64,000 nucleotides of DNA from Trichococcus palustris (GTDB lineage Bacteria > Bacillota > Bacilli > Lactobacillales > Aerococcaceae): assembly GCF_900114465.1 (NCBI RefSeq), contig NZ_FOTD01000006.1, positions 1 through 64,000 on the forward strand. The letters are read 5' to 3'. A program made the translations under genes and the position numbers. This document shows, piece by piece, positions 8,999 to 18,533 of this stretch. Each line of letters begins with the position of its first letter. Positions within the stretch are counted from its first letter, which is position 1. Under the pieces are notes generated by a model. That model saw only the letters and a list, made by a program, of their open reading frames with translations, was not told the origin of the DNA and did not search any database.

Positions 8999-9191
8999 TT
9001 ATGTTCACTCCTATCCTTATGAACAAAGTATACAGAAATAATACCGAATAAGTATCCGTCTTGGGGCGGATTTCCACCTGCTGCCTACGGTGCGTCTTTT
9101 GCTTCCGGGTGCCTGCGAAAGCATTCTATGTTACTATGATAAAGGAAAAAACAGAATATTTCACGTTTGAACAACGTCAAAGGAGCCTAAG

Positions 9192-10484
9192 ATGGATACT
9201 TCTTATTTTAAAAAATTTTATGACAAATCCCGTTCCGAACGGATCGCCGCCCTGCAGCAAGCCGGCATCCTATCCGAAGAGGATGCCATCCGATTGGAAG
9301 ATGGACTCGCACTGTCCCCGGAAATAGCCGATAACATGATCGAAAACCAGCTGTCCACCTATGAACTGCCCTACGGCGTCGCCTTGAATTTCCTGATCGA
9401 CGGGAAAGACTATGCCGTCCCGATGGCAATCGAGGAGCCATCCGTCATAGCGGCCGCCAGCTCCGCCGCCAAAACCATCGCGCAGGCGGGCGGTTTCGCA
9501 ACGGTCGTGCAGAAGCGGCTGATGATCGGCCAAGTCGCCCTGAAAAAGGTGCCGGACAGCGCCTTGGCCGAACAGACTATCCGAGCCCATGAAGCGGACA
9601 TCCTGAAGCGGGCGAACGAAGCGCACCCTTCCATCGTCAAACGCGGCGGCGGCGCCCGCAAAGTTTCGGTGCGCATCATCCCGGCCGATGCAATCGGGGG
9701 AACACCCGAATTTGTCGTCGTCCACCTGCACGTGGAGACGTTGGAGGCGATGGGAGCCAACATCATCAATACGATGATGGAAGGCGTCAGCCCTTACCTG
9801 CAAGACCTGACGGGAGGCGAAGCGCTGATGGGAATCCTGTCCAACTATCCGACCGATTGTCTGGCCACCGCCACCTGCCGTATCCCGGCGAACGCCTTGG
9901 CAAAGGGGGAGCTTTCGGGTGAGGAAGTCCGCGACCGGCTGATCGAAGCTTATCAATTCGCCTATGTCGACCCCTACCGCGCCGTGACCCACAACAAAGG
10001 CATCATGAACGGCATCGATGCCGTCGTTCTGGCTTCCGGCAACGATTGGCGCGCGATTTCCGCCGGCGCCCACGCCTATGCTTCCCGTTCCGGCCAATAC
10101 CGCTCCCTGTCCTCCTGGAAAAAGGCGGAGAACGGCGATCTCATCGGAAGCCTGACCCTGCCCTTGCCTGTCGGTGCGGTCGGCGGTTCCATCAGCTTCC
10201 ATCCTGCGGCAAAGATGACGAGAGCCATCCTTGGTGATCCATCCGCAGCCGAACTGGAAGCCGTCATCGTTTCCGTCGGCTTGGCCCAGAATTTTTCCGC
10301 CATCAAAGCCTTGGTGACGGAGGGCATCCAAAAAGGGCACATGGGCCTACAGTCACGGTCATTGGCGATCAGCGCCGGCGCCACTGGCGAACAGATCGAA
10401 TGGGTTTCAGAGCAACTGAAGAAAGAAAAAAACATGAACTTGGCCACGGCAAAAGCCTTGCTGGAACAGCTGAAAGCCGAGTAG
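9192..10484 (+). CDS. mvaA: HMG-CoA reductase, class II (degradative-type fold)
   Basis: This 430-residue enzyme reduces 3-hydroxy-3-methylglutaryl-CoA to mevalonate. Class II features are visible: ENQLSTYELPYGVA at about 51-64, the catalytic Glu in MAIEEPSVIAAAS near residue 81, EAMGANIINTMMEG, THNKGIMNGIDAV carrying the catalytic Lys and Asp, and the histidine in KGHMGLQSRS. AAAGGAG precedes the ATG by 8 bases. In lactic acid bacteria it works in isoprenoid synthesis. The convergent neighbour is HMG-CoA synthase and the thiolase gene follows, giving the whole upper pathway in 4 kb. Confidence 0.95.
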   Translation: MDTSYFKKFYDKSRSERIAALQQAGILSEEDAIRLEDGLALSPEIADNMIENQLSTYELPYGVALNFLIDGKDYAVPMAIEEPSVIAAASSAAKTIAQAGGFATVVQKRLMIGQVALKKVPDSALAEQTIRAHEADILKRANEAHPSIVKRGGGARKVSVRIIPADAIGGTPEFVVVHLHVETLEAMGANIINTMMEGVSPYLQDLTGGEALMGILSNYPTDCLATATCRIPANALAKGELSGEEVRDRLIEAYQFAYVDPYRAVTHNKGIMNGIDAVVLASGNDWRAISAGAHAYASRSGQYRSLSSWKKAENGDLIGSLTLPLPVGAVGGSISFHPAAKMTRAILGDPSAAELEAVIVSVGLAQNFSAIKALVTEGIQKGHMGLQSRSLAISAGATGEQIEWVSEQLKKEKNMNLATAKALLEQLKAE

Positions 10485-10563
10485 ACATACAAAATTCTGC
10501 CCTGAATAAGGAAAAAACGTGACCAAACGGGTTCGTCGGTTATCTGACTCCCTTTTCACTCTC

Positions 10564-10597
10564 AAAACCCGACATTCAGGAGGAACGTCGGGTTTTA
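10564..10597 (+). terminator. Terminator after mvaA
   Basis: Stem AAAACCCGAC / GTCGGGTTTT with a 13-base loop, about 80 bases beyond the mvaA stop. Confidence 0.75.
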
Positions 10598-10655
10598 TGG
10601 CTAATCGGCAGCAATCCAGGTGCGGCCTTCTATCGATACGGAGCGTACGCACAAA

Positions 10656-10697
10656 GAAAGCAGCATTCCCAATCAATAGCGGGATTGCTGCTTTTTC
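10656..10697. terminator. Hairpin terminator between mvaA and mvaS
   Basis: Stem AAAGCAGC-ATT-CCC / GGG-ATT-GCTGCTTT with a T5 run on the plus side and a T-rich flank on the minus side, 4 bases past the convergent mvaS stop. Confidence 0.65.
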
Positions 10698-10700
10698 AAT

Positions 10701-11876
10701 CTATTCATTCGTTTTGTTGATGTAGAGGCGTTTGTTGTCTTCCATGCCGGCCACACAGATGACAGCCGGATCGGCTGCTATGTCCAGCGTCACGGTTGAA
10801 CCGTCCGTCGGCAAGGTTTGCGAGAACACCGCTTCGTATTCCTCAACCGTCAATTCCTTGCGGTCGGCGAATAAGGCTTTGTGTTCCGCGATGGCCAAGG
10901 CTTCGCGGAATCCTTCCTGCAGCCTGCCGGCGAAAAATTCACCGACAGCACCGGAACCGTAGCTGAACAGGCCGATTTTGTCGCCCGCCTTCAGGTCATC
11001 GGACAATTCCAGCAACGACAACAGGCTCAGATAAAGCGAACCGGTATAGATGTTCCCGACGATTTTGTTGTAGCTTGTGCTCGTTTGGTAATGCGCAACC
11101 AATCGTTCGCGGTCGGCTTGCGAACCTTGATCCAATATTTCGCGCAAAGCCTTCATGCCCATCTTTGTATACGGCAGATGAAAACAGATCGCTTCAAAAT
11201 CCGCCAAGGTGGCGCCATATTTCGCTTTGTATTGCTCCCAGACATTCAAGAAGAAGGCGATGTATTGTTCGTTCGAGTATTTCCCGTCGACGAATGCCGT
11301 TTCCGAATAGATCGGTCTCCAAAAATCCATGACTTCCGACGTCAAATAGGCGCTTTCGTTCTCCAACACCAGGATGCGCGGTTTTGTGCTGATGACCATG
11401 GCAACAGCCCCGGCACCTTGTGTCACTTCACCGGCAGTGCCGATCCCATAGCGTGAAATATCCGTCCCTAGCACCAATACGCGGCTCTCAGGATTCAAGG
11501 CGATGTGGCCTTTCGCCATCTGGATGCCCGCCGTCGCCCCGTAACAGGCCTGCTTCACTTCGATTGCGCGCGCATGCGGTTGGATGCCCAACAGATCATG
11601 CACATAAACAGCACCCGCTTTGGAATTGTCGATCCCTGATTCCGTTCCGAAAATGACCAGATCAATCTTTTCCAGATCTTCTTCATCCAAAATCTGCAGG
11701 GCTGCATTCGCCGCCAATGTCACCGCATCTTGTGTGACCGGAGCGACCGCCATTTTTTCCTGTCCGATGCCGATTGTATATTTTGCCGGATCCACATTCC
11801 TCGCTTCAGCCAGCTTCACCATATCCACATATGTATTTGGCGTATAGAAGCCAATCTTATCTATTCCGATTTCCAA
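10701..11876 (-). CDS. mvaS: Hydroxymethylglutaryl-CoA synthase
   Basis: This 391-residue thiolase-fold enzyme condenses acetyl-CoA with acetoacetyl-CoA. The nucleophile Cys111 is in EVKQACYGATA, the catalytic Glu79 in GTESGID, and the His in CFHLPYTKMG. Length is normal for the bacterial enzyme. The start is TTG at 11876 with AAAGGAG 7 bases upstream. It is convergent with mvaA and divergent from the thiolase gene. Confidence 0.95.
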   Translation of the reverse strand: MEIGIDKIGFYTPNTYVDMVKLAEARNVDPAKYTIGIGQEKMAVAPVTQDAVTLAANAALQILDEEDLEKIDLVIFGTESGIDNSKAGAVYVHDLLGIQPHARAIEVKQACYGATAGIQMAKGHIALNPESRVLVLGTDISRYGIGTAGEVTQGAGAVAMVISTKPRILVLENESAYLTSEVMDFWRPIYSETAFVDGKYSNEQYIAFFLNVWEQYKAKYGATLADFEAICFHLPYTKMGMKALREILDQGSQADRERLVAHYQTSTSYNKIVGNIYTGSLYLSLLSLLELSDDLKAGDKIGLFSYGSGAVGEFFAGRLQEGFREALAIAEHKALFADRKELTVEEYEAVFSQTLPTDGSTVTLDIAADPAVICVAGMEDNKRLYINKTNE

Positions 11877-11925
11877 GTGAAAAACTCCTTTACTCTGCTA
11901 TGTATCAGTAAAACTCTCACCTCAA

Positions 11926-11954
11926 ATGATAGACCAGGTCCGCTGAAAACACAA
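11926..11954 (-). promoter_or_regulatory. Possible mvaS promoter
   Basis: On the minus strand TTGTGT, a 17-base spacer and TATCAT lie about 50-78 bases ahead of the mvaS start. The elements match the vegetative consensus at 4/6 and 5/6. Nothing else in the 260-base divergent gap could be assigned firmly. Confidence 0.4.
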
Positions 11955-12137
11955 CGTCAATGCCCGAAATTTAAAAATAACTTAGAAAATTGACTTGCAC
12001 CATCTCTATATTTTCTTTTCTTTAAAAAATCTTATATGCAAATCCTTCCATATTAAAGTAAAATAGAGATTCCGAAAGAAATAGATCCATTTTCAATATA
12101 CATGCAAATCATTTTATCAACCAAAAGGAGTTTTATT

Positions 12138-13319
12138 ATGGAAGAAGTTGTGATTGTCAGTGCTGCCCGCACCCCCATAGGTTCGTTCGGAGGAAGTCTG
12201 AAAGATAGTTCCGCCGTCGTATTGGGAAGCATGGCTGTACAAGCAGCCCTTCAGCGGGCAAACCTCTCCCTGAACGATATCGATTCCGTCATTTTCGGAA
12301 ATGTCCTGCAGGCCGGGCTTGGCCAAAACCCCGCCCGCCAGATCGCCATCCAGTCCGGCATCCCCTTCGAAGTTCCGGCCATGACGGTCAATGAAGTCTG
12401 CGGTTCAGGCATGAAGGCCATCATCCTCGGCAGCCAGGCCATCCGTGTCGGCGATGCAGAAACCGTGGTCGTCGGCGGAACGGAAAACATGTCCCAGGCG
12501 CCTTATCTGCTGAACAACCAACGTTGGGGAAGCAAACTCGGTGATGTGCGCACAATCGACAGTTTGGTGCACGATGGCTTGACCGATGCGTTCGACCAGA
12601 CCCATATGGGCGTAACCGCCGAAACGGTTGCGGAAAAATTCGGGGTGACCCGCGAAGAACAGGACGCCTTCGCCTTGCATTCCCAGCAAAAAGCCGCCGC
12701 TGCCCAAGCAGCCGGCCATTTCAAGGATGAAATCGTCCCGGTCTCGATCTGGGACCGCAAGAAACAGGAAACGCTTGCCGCAGAGGATGAATATATCCGT
12801 AAAAATGTGACAGCGGAAAGCTTGCGCAAACTGAAGCCCGCCTTCATGAAGGACGGTACAGTAACCGCCGGCAACGCGTCCGGCATCAATGACGGCGCCG
12901 CCGCCTTGGTTTTGATGGCCAAATCGGTTGCCGAGGCCCAGAACATCCCTTACCTTGCGACTTTGAAGGGATATGCCGAAGTCGGCATCGATCCCGCCAT
13001 CATGGGCTATGCGCCCTACCATTCCATCAAAAAGGTTTTGGCTAACCTGGATCTTTCCGTCGACGACATCGACCTATACGAATTGAACGAAGCCTTCGCT
13101 TCGCAAAGCATCGCCGTAGCCAGAGACTTGGGTTTGCCGGAGGAAAAGATCAACATCAACGGCGGCGCCATCGCCCTGGGCCATCCGATTGGGGCATCCG
13201 GCTCCAGGATTTTGGTGACGTTGCTTTACGCTATGGAACGGACCGATAAAAAAATCGGCCTCGCCTCTCTTTGCGTCGGCGGCGGCATCGGCATCTCGCT
13301 GGTTGTCGAAAGACCCTGA
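12138..13319 (+). CDS. Acetyl-CoA C-acetyltransferase (thiolase)
   Basis: This 393-residue biosynthetic-type thiolase makes acetoacetyl-CoA for HMG-CoA synthase. The acyl-accepting Cys88 lies in NEVCGSGMKA; the His is in GGAIALGHPIGASG and the second Cys in LCVGGGIG. I start at ATG 12138, with AAAAGGAG 7 bases upstream; an in-frame ATG at 12102 has no ribosome site. In enterococci and relatives this activity is often fused to HMG-CoA reductase (mvaE); here the two are separate genes. Confidence 0.93.
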   Translation: MEEVVIVSAARTPIGSFGGSLKDSSAVVLGSMAVQAALQRANLSLNDIDSVIFGNVLQAGLGQNPARQIAIQSGIPFEVPAMTVNEVCGSGMKAIILGSQAIRVGDAETVVVGGTENMSQAPYLLNNQRWGSKLGDVRTIDSLVHDGLTDAFDQTHMGVTAETVAEKFGVTREEQDAFALHSQQKAAAAQAAGHFKDEIVPVSIWDRKKQETLAAEDEYIRKNVTAESLRKLKPAFMKDGTVTAGNASGINDGAAALVLMAKSVAEAQNIPYLATLKGYAEVGIDPAIMGYAPYHSIKKVLANLDLSVDDIDLYELNEAFASQSIAVARDLGLPEEKININGGAIALGHPIGASGSRILVTLLYAMERTDKKIGLASLCVGGGIGISLVVERP

Positions 13320-13424
13320 TTTCCCGAAATGGCGATTCCTTTCTGTTTTCAGATTTCTAAACCAGATCATCCAGGAATGTTCCATTAGGGAATTACTGCG
13401 TTCCCTGTTTTCGATTGCCGGATG

Positions 13425-13615
13425 GTGGCGCGGCGGTTTATTTGGCGCAGATAATGTCGGGAAAACCTTCCGAAAAGTCGGCGACGGTTTTTTTGATTGC
13501 TCCATCGCGATAATAACCCTTCGTGGAGCCTTCGGCAGGTTATTCTATGTGGAACGTTGTATTTTAAATTGTCGAACCACTTTCGGCGGGTTTATTCCGT
13601 TGGAACTCCACAATT
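13425..13615. repeat. Imperfect short repeats in a convergent gap
   Basis: The gap 13320-13833 holds no convincing gene. Within it, units resembling CTTCGGCAGGTTATTC ... TGTGGAAC and TTTCGGCGGGTTTATTC ... GTTGGAAC recur, with a weaker third copy (GCGGCGGTTTATTTGG). I read this as decayed intergenic repeats. Confidence 0.4.
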
Positions 13616-13628
13616 CTCGGCATACAAC

Positions 13629-13811
13629 AAAAGGGGGCTGGGACAAAATTCCTAGCCTCGTTCGCATTTCCTAACAATTAACCGTAAACGTGTTCCAAAA
13701 AGCAGACCTGAAGTCACTTCACGAATAATGCTCAGACGGTCTGCGACCATCCTCCGCTTATTCGCTCCAGTGATTCGGGTCTAAACGCTTTTTGTCTCAC
13801 TCTCTTTTTTG
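13629..13811. repeat. Intergenic repeat element ending in GGGTCTAAACGC
   Basis: An A/T-flanked segment begins AAAAGGGGGCTGGGACAAAA and ends GGGTCTAAACGCTTTTTG then TCTCAC. Its ends are partly complementary (GGGACAAAA / TTTTTGTCTC), and inner arms CAGACC / GGGTCT suggest a long folded RNA. The 3' end recurs at 21924-21950, each time close behind the stop of a minus-strand gene, so it may double as a terminator. Confidence 0.55.
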
Positions 13812-13833
13812 ACCGACTGAAATCGAACGACAA

Positions 13834-14763
13834 TCATTTCTTGATGCTTGCCGCCATCTCCAGGATGGCTATCGGGTCTTTGGTGCTATCGATGGAGTAG
13901 ACGACTTCCTCTTCTTGCCATTTGATCGTCGTCCGCGGTACAGAGGGGTCTGCGTAATCGATGCGGATGTGACCCGTATCTTTCGGCGGCGGTAAAAAGA
14001 GTGTTTCCAAGGCTTGGACAACTGCCCTTGCGGAGGAGACGCCACGCTCCCCGTCACTGATCAGCTGCCTCGTTTCCAGCAGCCAGTTGCCTTCATTCCA
14101 TCCCAAAAAGGTCGAACCGGCTCCGGAATCCTGGTAGCCACTGATGCCGTATCCCAAGTCTACTTTTGGCGGAGCGCTTGGTCCGTATCCCTGACCGGCA
14201 TCATGATGATCCACCGCTACAGCAGCAGCGGCTTTGCTGACATAGACGGTCGCTTCAAAAGTGGCTATCGGGGAAGCCTGCTGACTATCAGCCAAAGCGG
14301 GTGCGTTTACCGCAATCGGTTCCTTCGTTTCGTAATACGTGATGAAATAACCGTATGTCGTCCGTTCCGTCTTGGCGCTGACAAAAGCATAGCCCGGTTC
14401 AAGCGGGAGCCACGCCGGCAGGTTCAGCGGGCTTTCCCCCAGACTATCCGCCACTTCCTGCAGCACCACCCCGGTTGTTTGCCCGGTACCCGCACCACCG
14501 CTTTCTTGACTTTCCGCTGAACTTTCCGACTCAGGAATCGATCCGGAAGATGATTCCTTTTCTGAATCCGAACCGGAACTATCCTTTGCCGAACTGCTGG
14601 AAACAGCAGAGGATCCGTCCGGCTCACTGGCTAAAGATGCACTGACACTGGAAACGCCGGAAGAGGAGTCCGCCTTCTGAAACAAGCTGCAACTGCCGAG
14701 TATAGATGATACAAACAACATACCTGTTAGGAAAACCATCCGTTTTTTTGACACCGCTCTCAT
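13834..14763 (-). CDS. Lipoprotein of unknown function
   Basis: The 309-residue product has a signal peptide with lipobox ILGSC (Cys at about 25), a Ser/Glu-rich low-complexity linker of about 70 residues and a soluble domain containing LPAWLPLEPGYAFVSAKTE and a region YGYFITYYETKEPI. I recognise no family with confidence; the C-terminal part looks like a DUF4367-type extracellular domain, but that is a guess. ATG 14763 has AAGG 9 bases upstream; a longer TTG start at 14790 is possible. It is a single gene with a repeat at its 3' end. Confidence 0.7.
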   Translation of the reverse strand: MRAVSKKRMVFLTGMLFVSSILGSCSLFQKADSSSGVSSVSASLASEPDGSSAVSSSSAKDSSGSDSEKESSSGSIPESESSAESQESGGAGTGQTTGVVLQEVADSLGESPLNLPAWLPLEPGYAFVSAKTERTTYGYFITYYETKEPIAVNAPALADSQQASPIATFEATVYVSKAAAAVAVDHHDAGQGYGPSAPPKVDLGYGISGYQDSGAGSTFLGWNEGNWLLETRQLISDGERGVSSARAVVQALETLFLPPPKDTGHIRIDYADPSVPRTTIKWQEEEVVYSIDSTKDPIAILEMAASIKK

Positions 14764-14884
14764 CCCTTTCTGCCTTAATGATATACGCAACCGTTTTCAT
14801 CCGCAAGAGATACGCCCTTCGCTGCAATCCCCTCTCCGCCAGTTTCCGGAGACCGATGGAATTGTGTCCAAATGCGATATTTTA

Positions 14885-14913
14885 TTGAGTTTTCAACGGA
14901 AATGTGGCATACT
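14885..14913 (+). promoter_or_regulatory. thrC promoter
   Basis: TTGAGT, a 17-base spacer and CATACT, ending 54 bases before the thrC start. No T-box or other leader structure is evident between promoter and gene. Confidence 0.55.
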
Positions 14914-14967
14914 CTTTATGAGAAAATTTTAATTTTAAAATAGAAATTTGTAGAGGAGACTGAATCC

Positions 14968-16458
14968 GTGACGACCTACCATAGTACGCGAGACGCAGGA
15001 AATACACTGACGGCTTCACAAGCAATATTAAGAGGAATAGCTCCCGATGGCGGGTTGTATGTACCTGATCATATCCCTTCCTTAGATATTGCGCTGGATC
15101 AACTGGCCAACCTGACCTATCAAGAAACAGCCTATGCCGTAATGAAAAACTTTTTTGATGATTTTACCGAAGAGGAATTAAAGCACTGTATCGCGGCCGC
15201 CTACGATGAAAAATTCGACGATGCGACGATCGCTCCGCTTGTGAAAGCAGACGGCCACTACTACTTGGAATTGTTCCATGGCCCGACCATTGCATTCAAG
15301 GATATGGCCCTATCCATCCTGCCGCACCTCTTGACGACTTCCGCCAAGAAAAACGGCAGCACAAAAGAAATCGTGATTTTGACGGCGACTTCCGGCGATA
15401 CCGGAAAAGCTGCCCTTGTCGGCTTCGCTGATGTACCGAACACGAAAATCATCGTCTTCTATCCGAAGAACGGCGTCAGCGCCATCCAAGAAAAACAGAT
15501 GGTTACGCAAAAAGGCGACAACACCTATGTCGTTTCCATCGATGGAAACTTCGACGATGCACAGACAAACGTGAAGAACATGTTCGGAAATGCCGATTTG
15601 GCGGCACGTCTGGATGCTGCCGGCTATCAATTCTCATCCGCCAACTCAATCAACATCGGGCGTTTGATTCCGCAAGTCGCTTACTATGTGTACGCTTATG
15701 GTCAAATGGTCAAACAAGGCGCCATCGCTGCCGGTGAACCCATGAACGTGGTTGTGCCTACCGGTAACTTCGGAAACATCTTAGCTGCCTACTTTGCGAA
15801 ACAAATGGGCTTGCCGATCCAAAAATTGGTCATCGCTTCAAACGAAAACAAAGTCTTGGTCGACTTCTTCCAAACAGGAGCCTATGACCGCAATCGCGAC
15901 TTCATCCTGACGACTTCCCCATCCATGGATATCTTGGTTTCCAGCAATCTGGAACGTCTCTTGTATTTGATGGCTGACGAAAATCCGCAAGCCATCCAAA
16001 CATTCATGAACCAGTTGAAAGAAGTGGGACGCTACGAAGTGACGGCAGCGATGAAAGAAAAAGCAAAAGATTTCTACGCCGACTACGCGAACGAAGCGGA
16101 AGTATCCGCACAGATCGCAAGCTTGTACCATACGGACGGCTATGTCATCGATCCGCATACAGCCGTTGCTGCGCATGTCGCAAACAGCTATACTGCGGAA
16201 ACAAACGATGCTACGCCGATCGTCATCGCATCCACAGCCAGCCCATATAAATTCCCGCAGGCTGTATTGGACGCCATCGACCCTGAATTCGGTGACGGAA
16301 CGATGGAAGAAATGTTGGAACGCTTGAGAGAATTGAGCGGTGTCGCTTATCCAAAAGCGATCGAAGAACTGCTTCATGCCGAAGTGCGTCATGACACGGT
16401 CATCGCCTCCGACGAAATGCAGGACAGCGTGGAATCCATCCTTGGATTGAAACGTTAA
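14968..16458 (+). CDS. thrC: Threonine synthase
   Basis: This 496-residue PLP enzyme converts O-phosphohomoserine to threonine. The N-terminal Thr_synth_N region reads [10 protein letters not shown] and [13 protein letters not shown]; the PLP lysine is Lys111 in [12 protein letters not shown], and [11 protein letters not shown] binds the phosphate. The long form matches fungal and Gram-negative-like threonine synthases rather than the shorter Bacillus type. The start is GTG with GAGGAG 9 bases upstream. It is monocistronic, with its own terminator. Confidence 0.95.
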   Translation: MTTYHSTRDAGNTLTASQAILRGIAPDGGLYVPDHIPSLDIALDQLANLTYQETAYAVMKNFFDDFTEEELKHCIAAAYDEKFDDATIAPLVKADGHYYLELFHGPTIAFKDMALSILPHLLTTSAKKNGSTKEIVILTATSGDTGKAALVGFADVPNTKIIVFYPKNGVSAIQEKQMVTQKGDNTYVVSIDGNFDDAQTNVKNMFGNADLAARLDAAGYQFSSANSINIGRLIPQVAYYVYAYGQMVKQGAIAAGEPMNVVVPTGNFGNILAAYFAKQMGLPIQKLVIASNENKVLVDFFQTGAYDRNRDFILTTSPSMDILVSSNLERLLYLMADENPQAIQTFMNQLKEVGRYEVTAAMKEKAKDFYADYANEAEVSAQIASLYHTDGYVIDPHTAVAAHVANSYTAETNDATPIVIASTASPYKFPQAVLDAIDPEFGDGTMEEMLERLRELSGVAYPKAIEELLHAEVRHDTVIASDEMQDSVESILGLKR

Positions 16459-16478
16459 TTCCAATAGTAACATTCATA

Positions 16479-16515
16479 CTGATGATCTGGATCACTCCAG
16501 ATCATCAGTTTTTTT
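16479..16515 (+). terminator. thrC terminator
   Basis: A perfect 13-bp stem CTGATGATCTGGA / TCCAGATCATCAG with a 4-base loop and a T7 run. Confidence 0.92.
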
Positions 16516-16600
16516 ATTGCCTTCGTATTGCGGTACTTCTTGTCCATATTTTGGTAAAATAGACTTGAGCAGAATCCGCTACAGAAATGAGAGAAACCTT

Positions 16601-17056
16601 ATGAAAATATTGATTGACGGGGATGCCTGCCCCGTAAAAGACATCGTGATCGAGGAAGCCGTGCGCAGAAAGATTCCCGTCACGATCGTCACCAGCTTTT
16701 CGCATTATTCCAACGCCGAACAACCGCCCGGCGTCAAGACCGTATACGTGGATTCGGGAGCGGACGCAGCCGATTTCCGGATCATCCAATTGGCCGTAAA
16801 AGGCGACCTTTTGGTTACGCAGGACTACGGGTTGGCTTCCCTCGCATTGCCGAAAGGTCTGACCGTGCTGCACCACAAAGGTTTCCAATATGACAACGAC
16901 AATATCGGACAGCTGCTGGAATCCCGTTATCTGAGCGCCATGATCCGCAAAAGCGGCAAACGGACAAAGGGACCGAAACCATTCACGACAGAAGACCGCC
17001 ATAAGTTCAGGCATTTGCTGGTCACTATCCTTAAGGAAAAGACAACAGAATCATAA
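16601..17056 (+). CDS. UPF0178 (YaiI/YqxD) family protein
   Basis: The 151-residue protein begins [14 protein letters not shown] and contains [11 protein letters not shown] and [11 protein letters not shown], the hallmarks of the UPF0178 family, which has a PIN-like fold with conserved aspartates. A nuclease role is suspected but unproven. The reading frame extends upstream to 16517, but the conserved N-terminus and position relative to the thrC terminator place the start at 16601. The HD-domain gene follows 16 bases later, probably in the same transcript. Confidence 0.9.
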   Translation: MKILIDGDACPVKDIVIEEAVRRKIPVTIVTSFSHYSNAEQPPGVKTVYVDSGADAADFRIIQLAVKGDLLVTQDYGLASLALPKGLTVLHHKGFQYDNDNIGQLLESRYLSAMIRKSGKRTKGPKPFTTEDRHKFRHLLVTILKEKTTES

Positions 17057-17072
17057 AGGGAGCGTGAACAAT

Positions 17073-17693
17073 ATGCGCAATGAAATCATTATCGAAGATG
17101 TGAAACACCTCGTCGCGGAAAAATTAAGAAACGAATCCACCGGACACGACTGGTGGCACACGTTGCGGGTCTACAACACCGCGATGGACATCGCCAAAGC
17201 CGAACAGCAAGGGAATCCCTTCGTCATCGCCTTGGCCGCCCTCCTACATGACGTCGCGGACCATAAATTCGGCTATACCGATGATGACCGGGAAGATATC
17301 ATCACCACTATTCTGACGCCGTTTGAAGTCGGCGATTCCGTCATCCAAGCAGTCGTCTACATCGTGAACAACATGTCCTTCAAGCAAGGCAAAAACAAAC
17401 ACGTCTTGACCAGCATCGAAGGACAGATCGTCCAGGATGCGGATCGGCTGGACGCGATCGGCAACATCGGCATCGCACGCGCCTTTGCCTATGGCGGACA
17501 TAAAGACCGCCCCCTTTATAATCCGGATCGCACCGAAGGCGAAGAAGGCGATACCATCAGCCATTTTTACGAAAAGCTGCTGCAGCTGAAGGACAAGATG
17601 AACACCGAAACCGGCAAACAAAAGGCGCTTATCCGCCATCAAAGAATGGAACAGTTCCTGCAGGACTTCTACGATGAATGGGACGGCAAATGA
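17073..17693 (+). CDS. HD-domain phosphohydrolase (YedJ-like)
   Basis: The 206-residue protein has the metal-binding HD pattern: His25 and His29 in GHDWWHT, His-Asp at 59-60 in ALLHDVADHKFG, and a downstream Asp in VQDADRLDAIG. It belongs to the YedJ/YpgQ group; one Bacillus relative has pyrophosphohydrolase activity on nucleotides. The physiological substrate is unknown. I use ATG 17073 because AAAGGGAG is 10 bases upstream, not the GTG at 17064, which touches that site. Confidence 0.85.
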   Translation: MRNEIIIEDVKHLVAEKLRNESTGHDWWHTLRVYNTAMDIAKAEQQGNPFVIALAALLHDVADHKFGYTDDDREDIITTILTPFEVGDSVIQAVVYIVNNMSFKQGKNKHVLTSIEGQIVQDADRLDAIGNIGIARAFAYGGHKDRPLYNPDRTEGEEGDTISHFYEKLLQLKDKMNTETGKQKALIRHQRMEQFLQDFYDEWDGK

Positions 17694-17709
17694 TGGGCTA
17701 AAAGAATAA

Positions 17710-17763
17710 AGAGGGTGGTCACAAATCATTATTGCTGATTTGTGTCCACCCTCTAATTTTTTA
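17710..17763. terminator. Terminator between the HD and pentapeptide genes
   Basis: A long stem AGAGGGTGG-CACAAATCA / TGATTTGTG-CCACCCTCT is followed by AATTTTTT on the plus strand, with an A-rich flank that could serve the minus-strand gene. Confidence 0.85.
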
Positions 17764-17783
17764 ACTTCGTTCGCCATTTTTGG

Positions 17784-18428
17784 TTAATTCCCTTTGATGA
17801 CCAATCCCAACATGACCAAGAAATCCAGCGCCTGTTCCTGGCTTACGATGCATCCTTTCAGATCTTCGATGGTGACGCTGATGCGGTCAAATTGCGAGCT
17901 GCTGATATCGATCCCCTTCAGGGCGGTGCCGACAAAATTGATGCCCGACAGGTCGCAATCCGTAAAAGCCACCTTCGCCAGCTTGTTCTCGTAGAAATCG
18001 GCATCCTTCAGGCGGCAGCTGGCATAATGCACGTTTTTCTGCTTGCTGAAACCAAGCGCGGCCAACTGCAGATTGCAATCCTGGAAAACGACATCCTCAA
18101 AATAGCTCTCCGCAAAGGACGTCCCGACTAAACGGCAATTCAGGAAAGTGACCCGTTTCATCGTCATTTCACTGAGCTGGGCATTCGCCAAATCGCAGCG
18201 TTCGAACACCACGTCGCGCAAGTACATTTTGGAAACGGCCGCTTCATCGAACGTCACATTATCGAACTTGACCTCGGTGAACTCCACCGCTGAGTCGGTG
18301 GCGAGGGAAATCGTGCAGTCCTTGAAGAGCGCGTTATCGATATAGGGTTCCCCCGCATCATAGACGTCTTCAAAATGCTTTTCTGGTAATTCCGATGGTA
18401 CTTTCGGTTTCATGATTTTTACGGCCAC
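17784..18428 (-). CDS. Pentapeptide-repeat protein
   Basis: The 214-residue protein consists mainly of five-residue A(D/N)LXX-like repeats (DCDLSGINFVGTALKG, RCDLANAQLSEMTMKR), which predict a right-handed quadrilateral beta-helix. Some such proteins mimic DNA and protect gyrase (Qnr, MfpA), but most have no known role, and repeats alone do not show it. The frame is open up to ATG 18449, yet GTG 18428 has AAAGGGGA 9-10 bases upstream and is preferred. It is convergent with the HD gene. Confidence 0.75.
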   Translation of the reverse strand: MAVKIMKPKVPSELPEKHFEDVYDAGEPYIDNALFKDCTISLATDSAVEFTEVKFDNVTFDEAAVSKMYLRDVVFERCDLANAQLSEMTMKRVTFLNCRLVGTSFAESYFEDVVFQDCNLQLAALGFSKQKNVHYASCRLKDADFYENKLAKVAFTDCDLSGINFVGTALKGIDISSSQFDRISVTIEDLKGCIVSQEQALDFLVMLGLVIKGN

Positions 18429-18533
18429 TTTTTCTGTTCCCCTTTGCATTCGACTTCATATTTCCAACAGTATAACACGATTCCATCAGGGAAAAAGGTG
18501 CGGCTGGAGAAAAATCTCTTTACGGGCACAACG

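Noticed and set aside
13303-13674. A 123-codon frame crossing the gap after the thiolase gene
   Set aside because: It begins inside the thiolase gene and passes through repeat-like sequence; no coding features.
14791-14967. A T-box or attenuator before thrC
   Set aside because: No GGTACCGCG element or terminator; the promoter lies too close to the start for a leader of that size.
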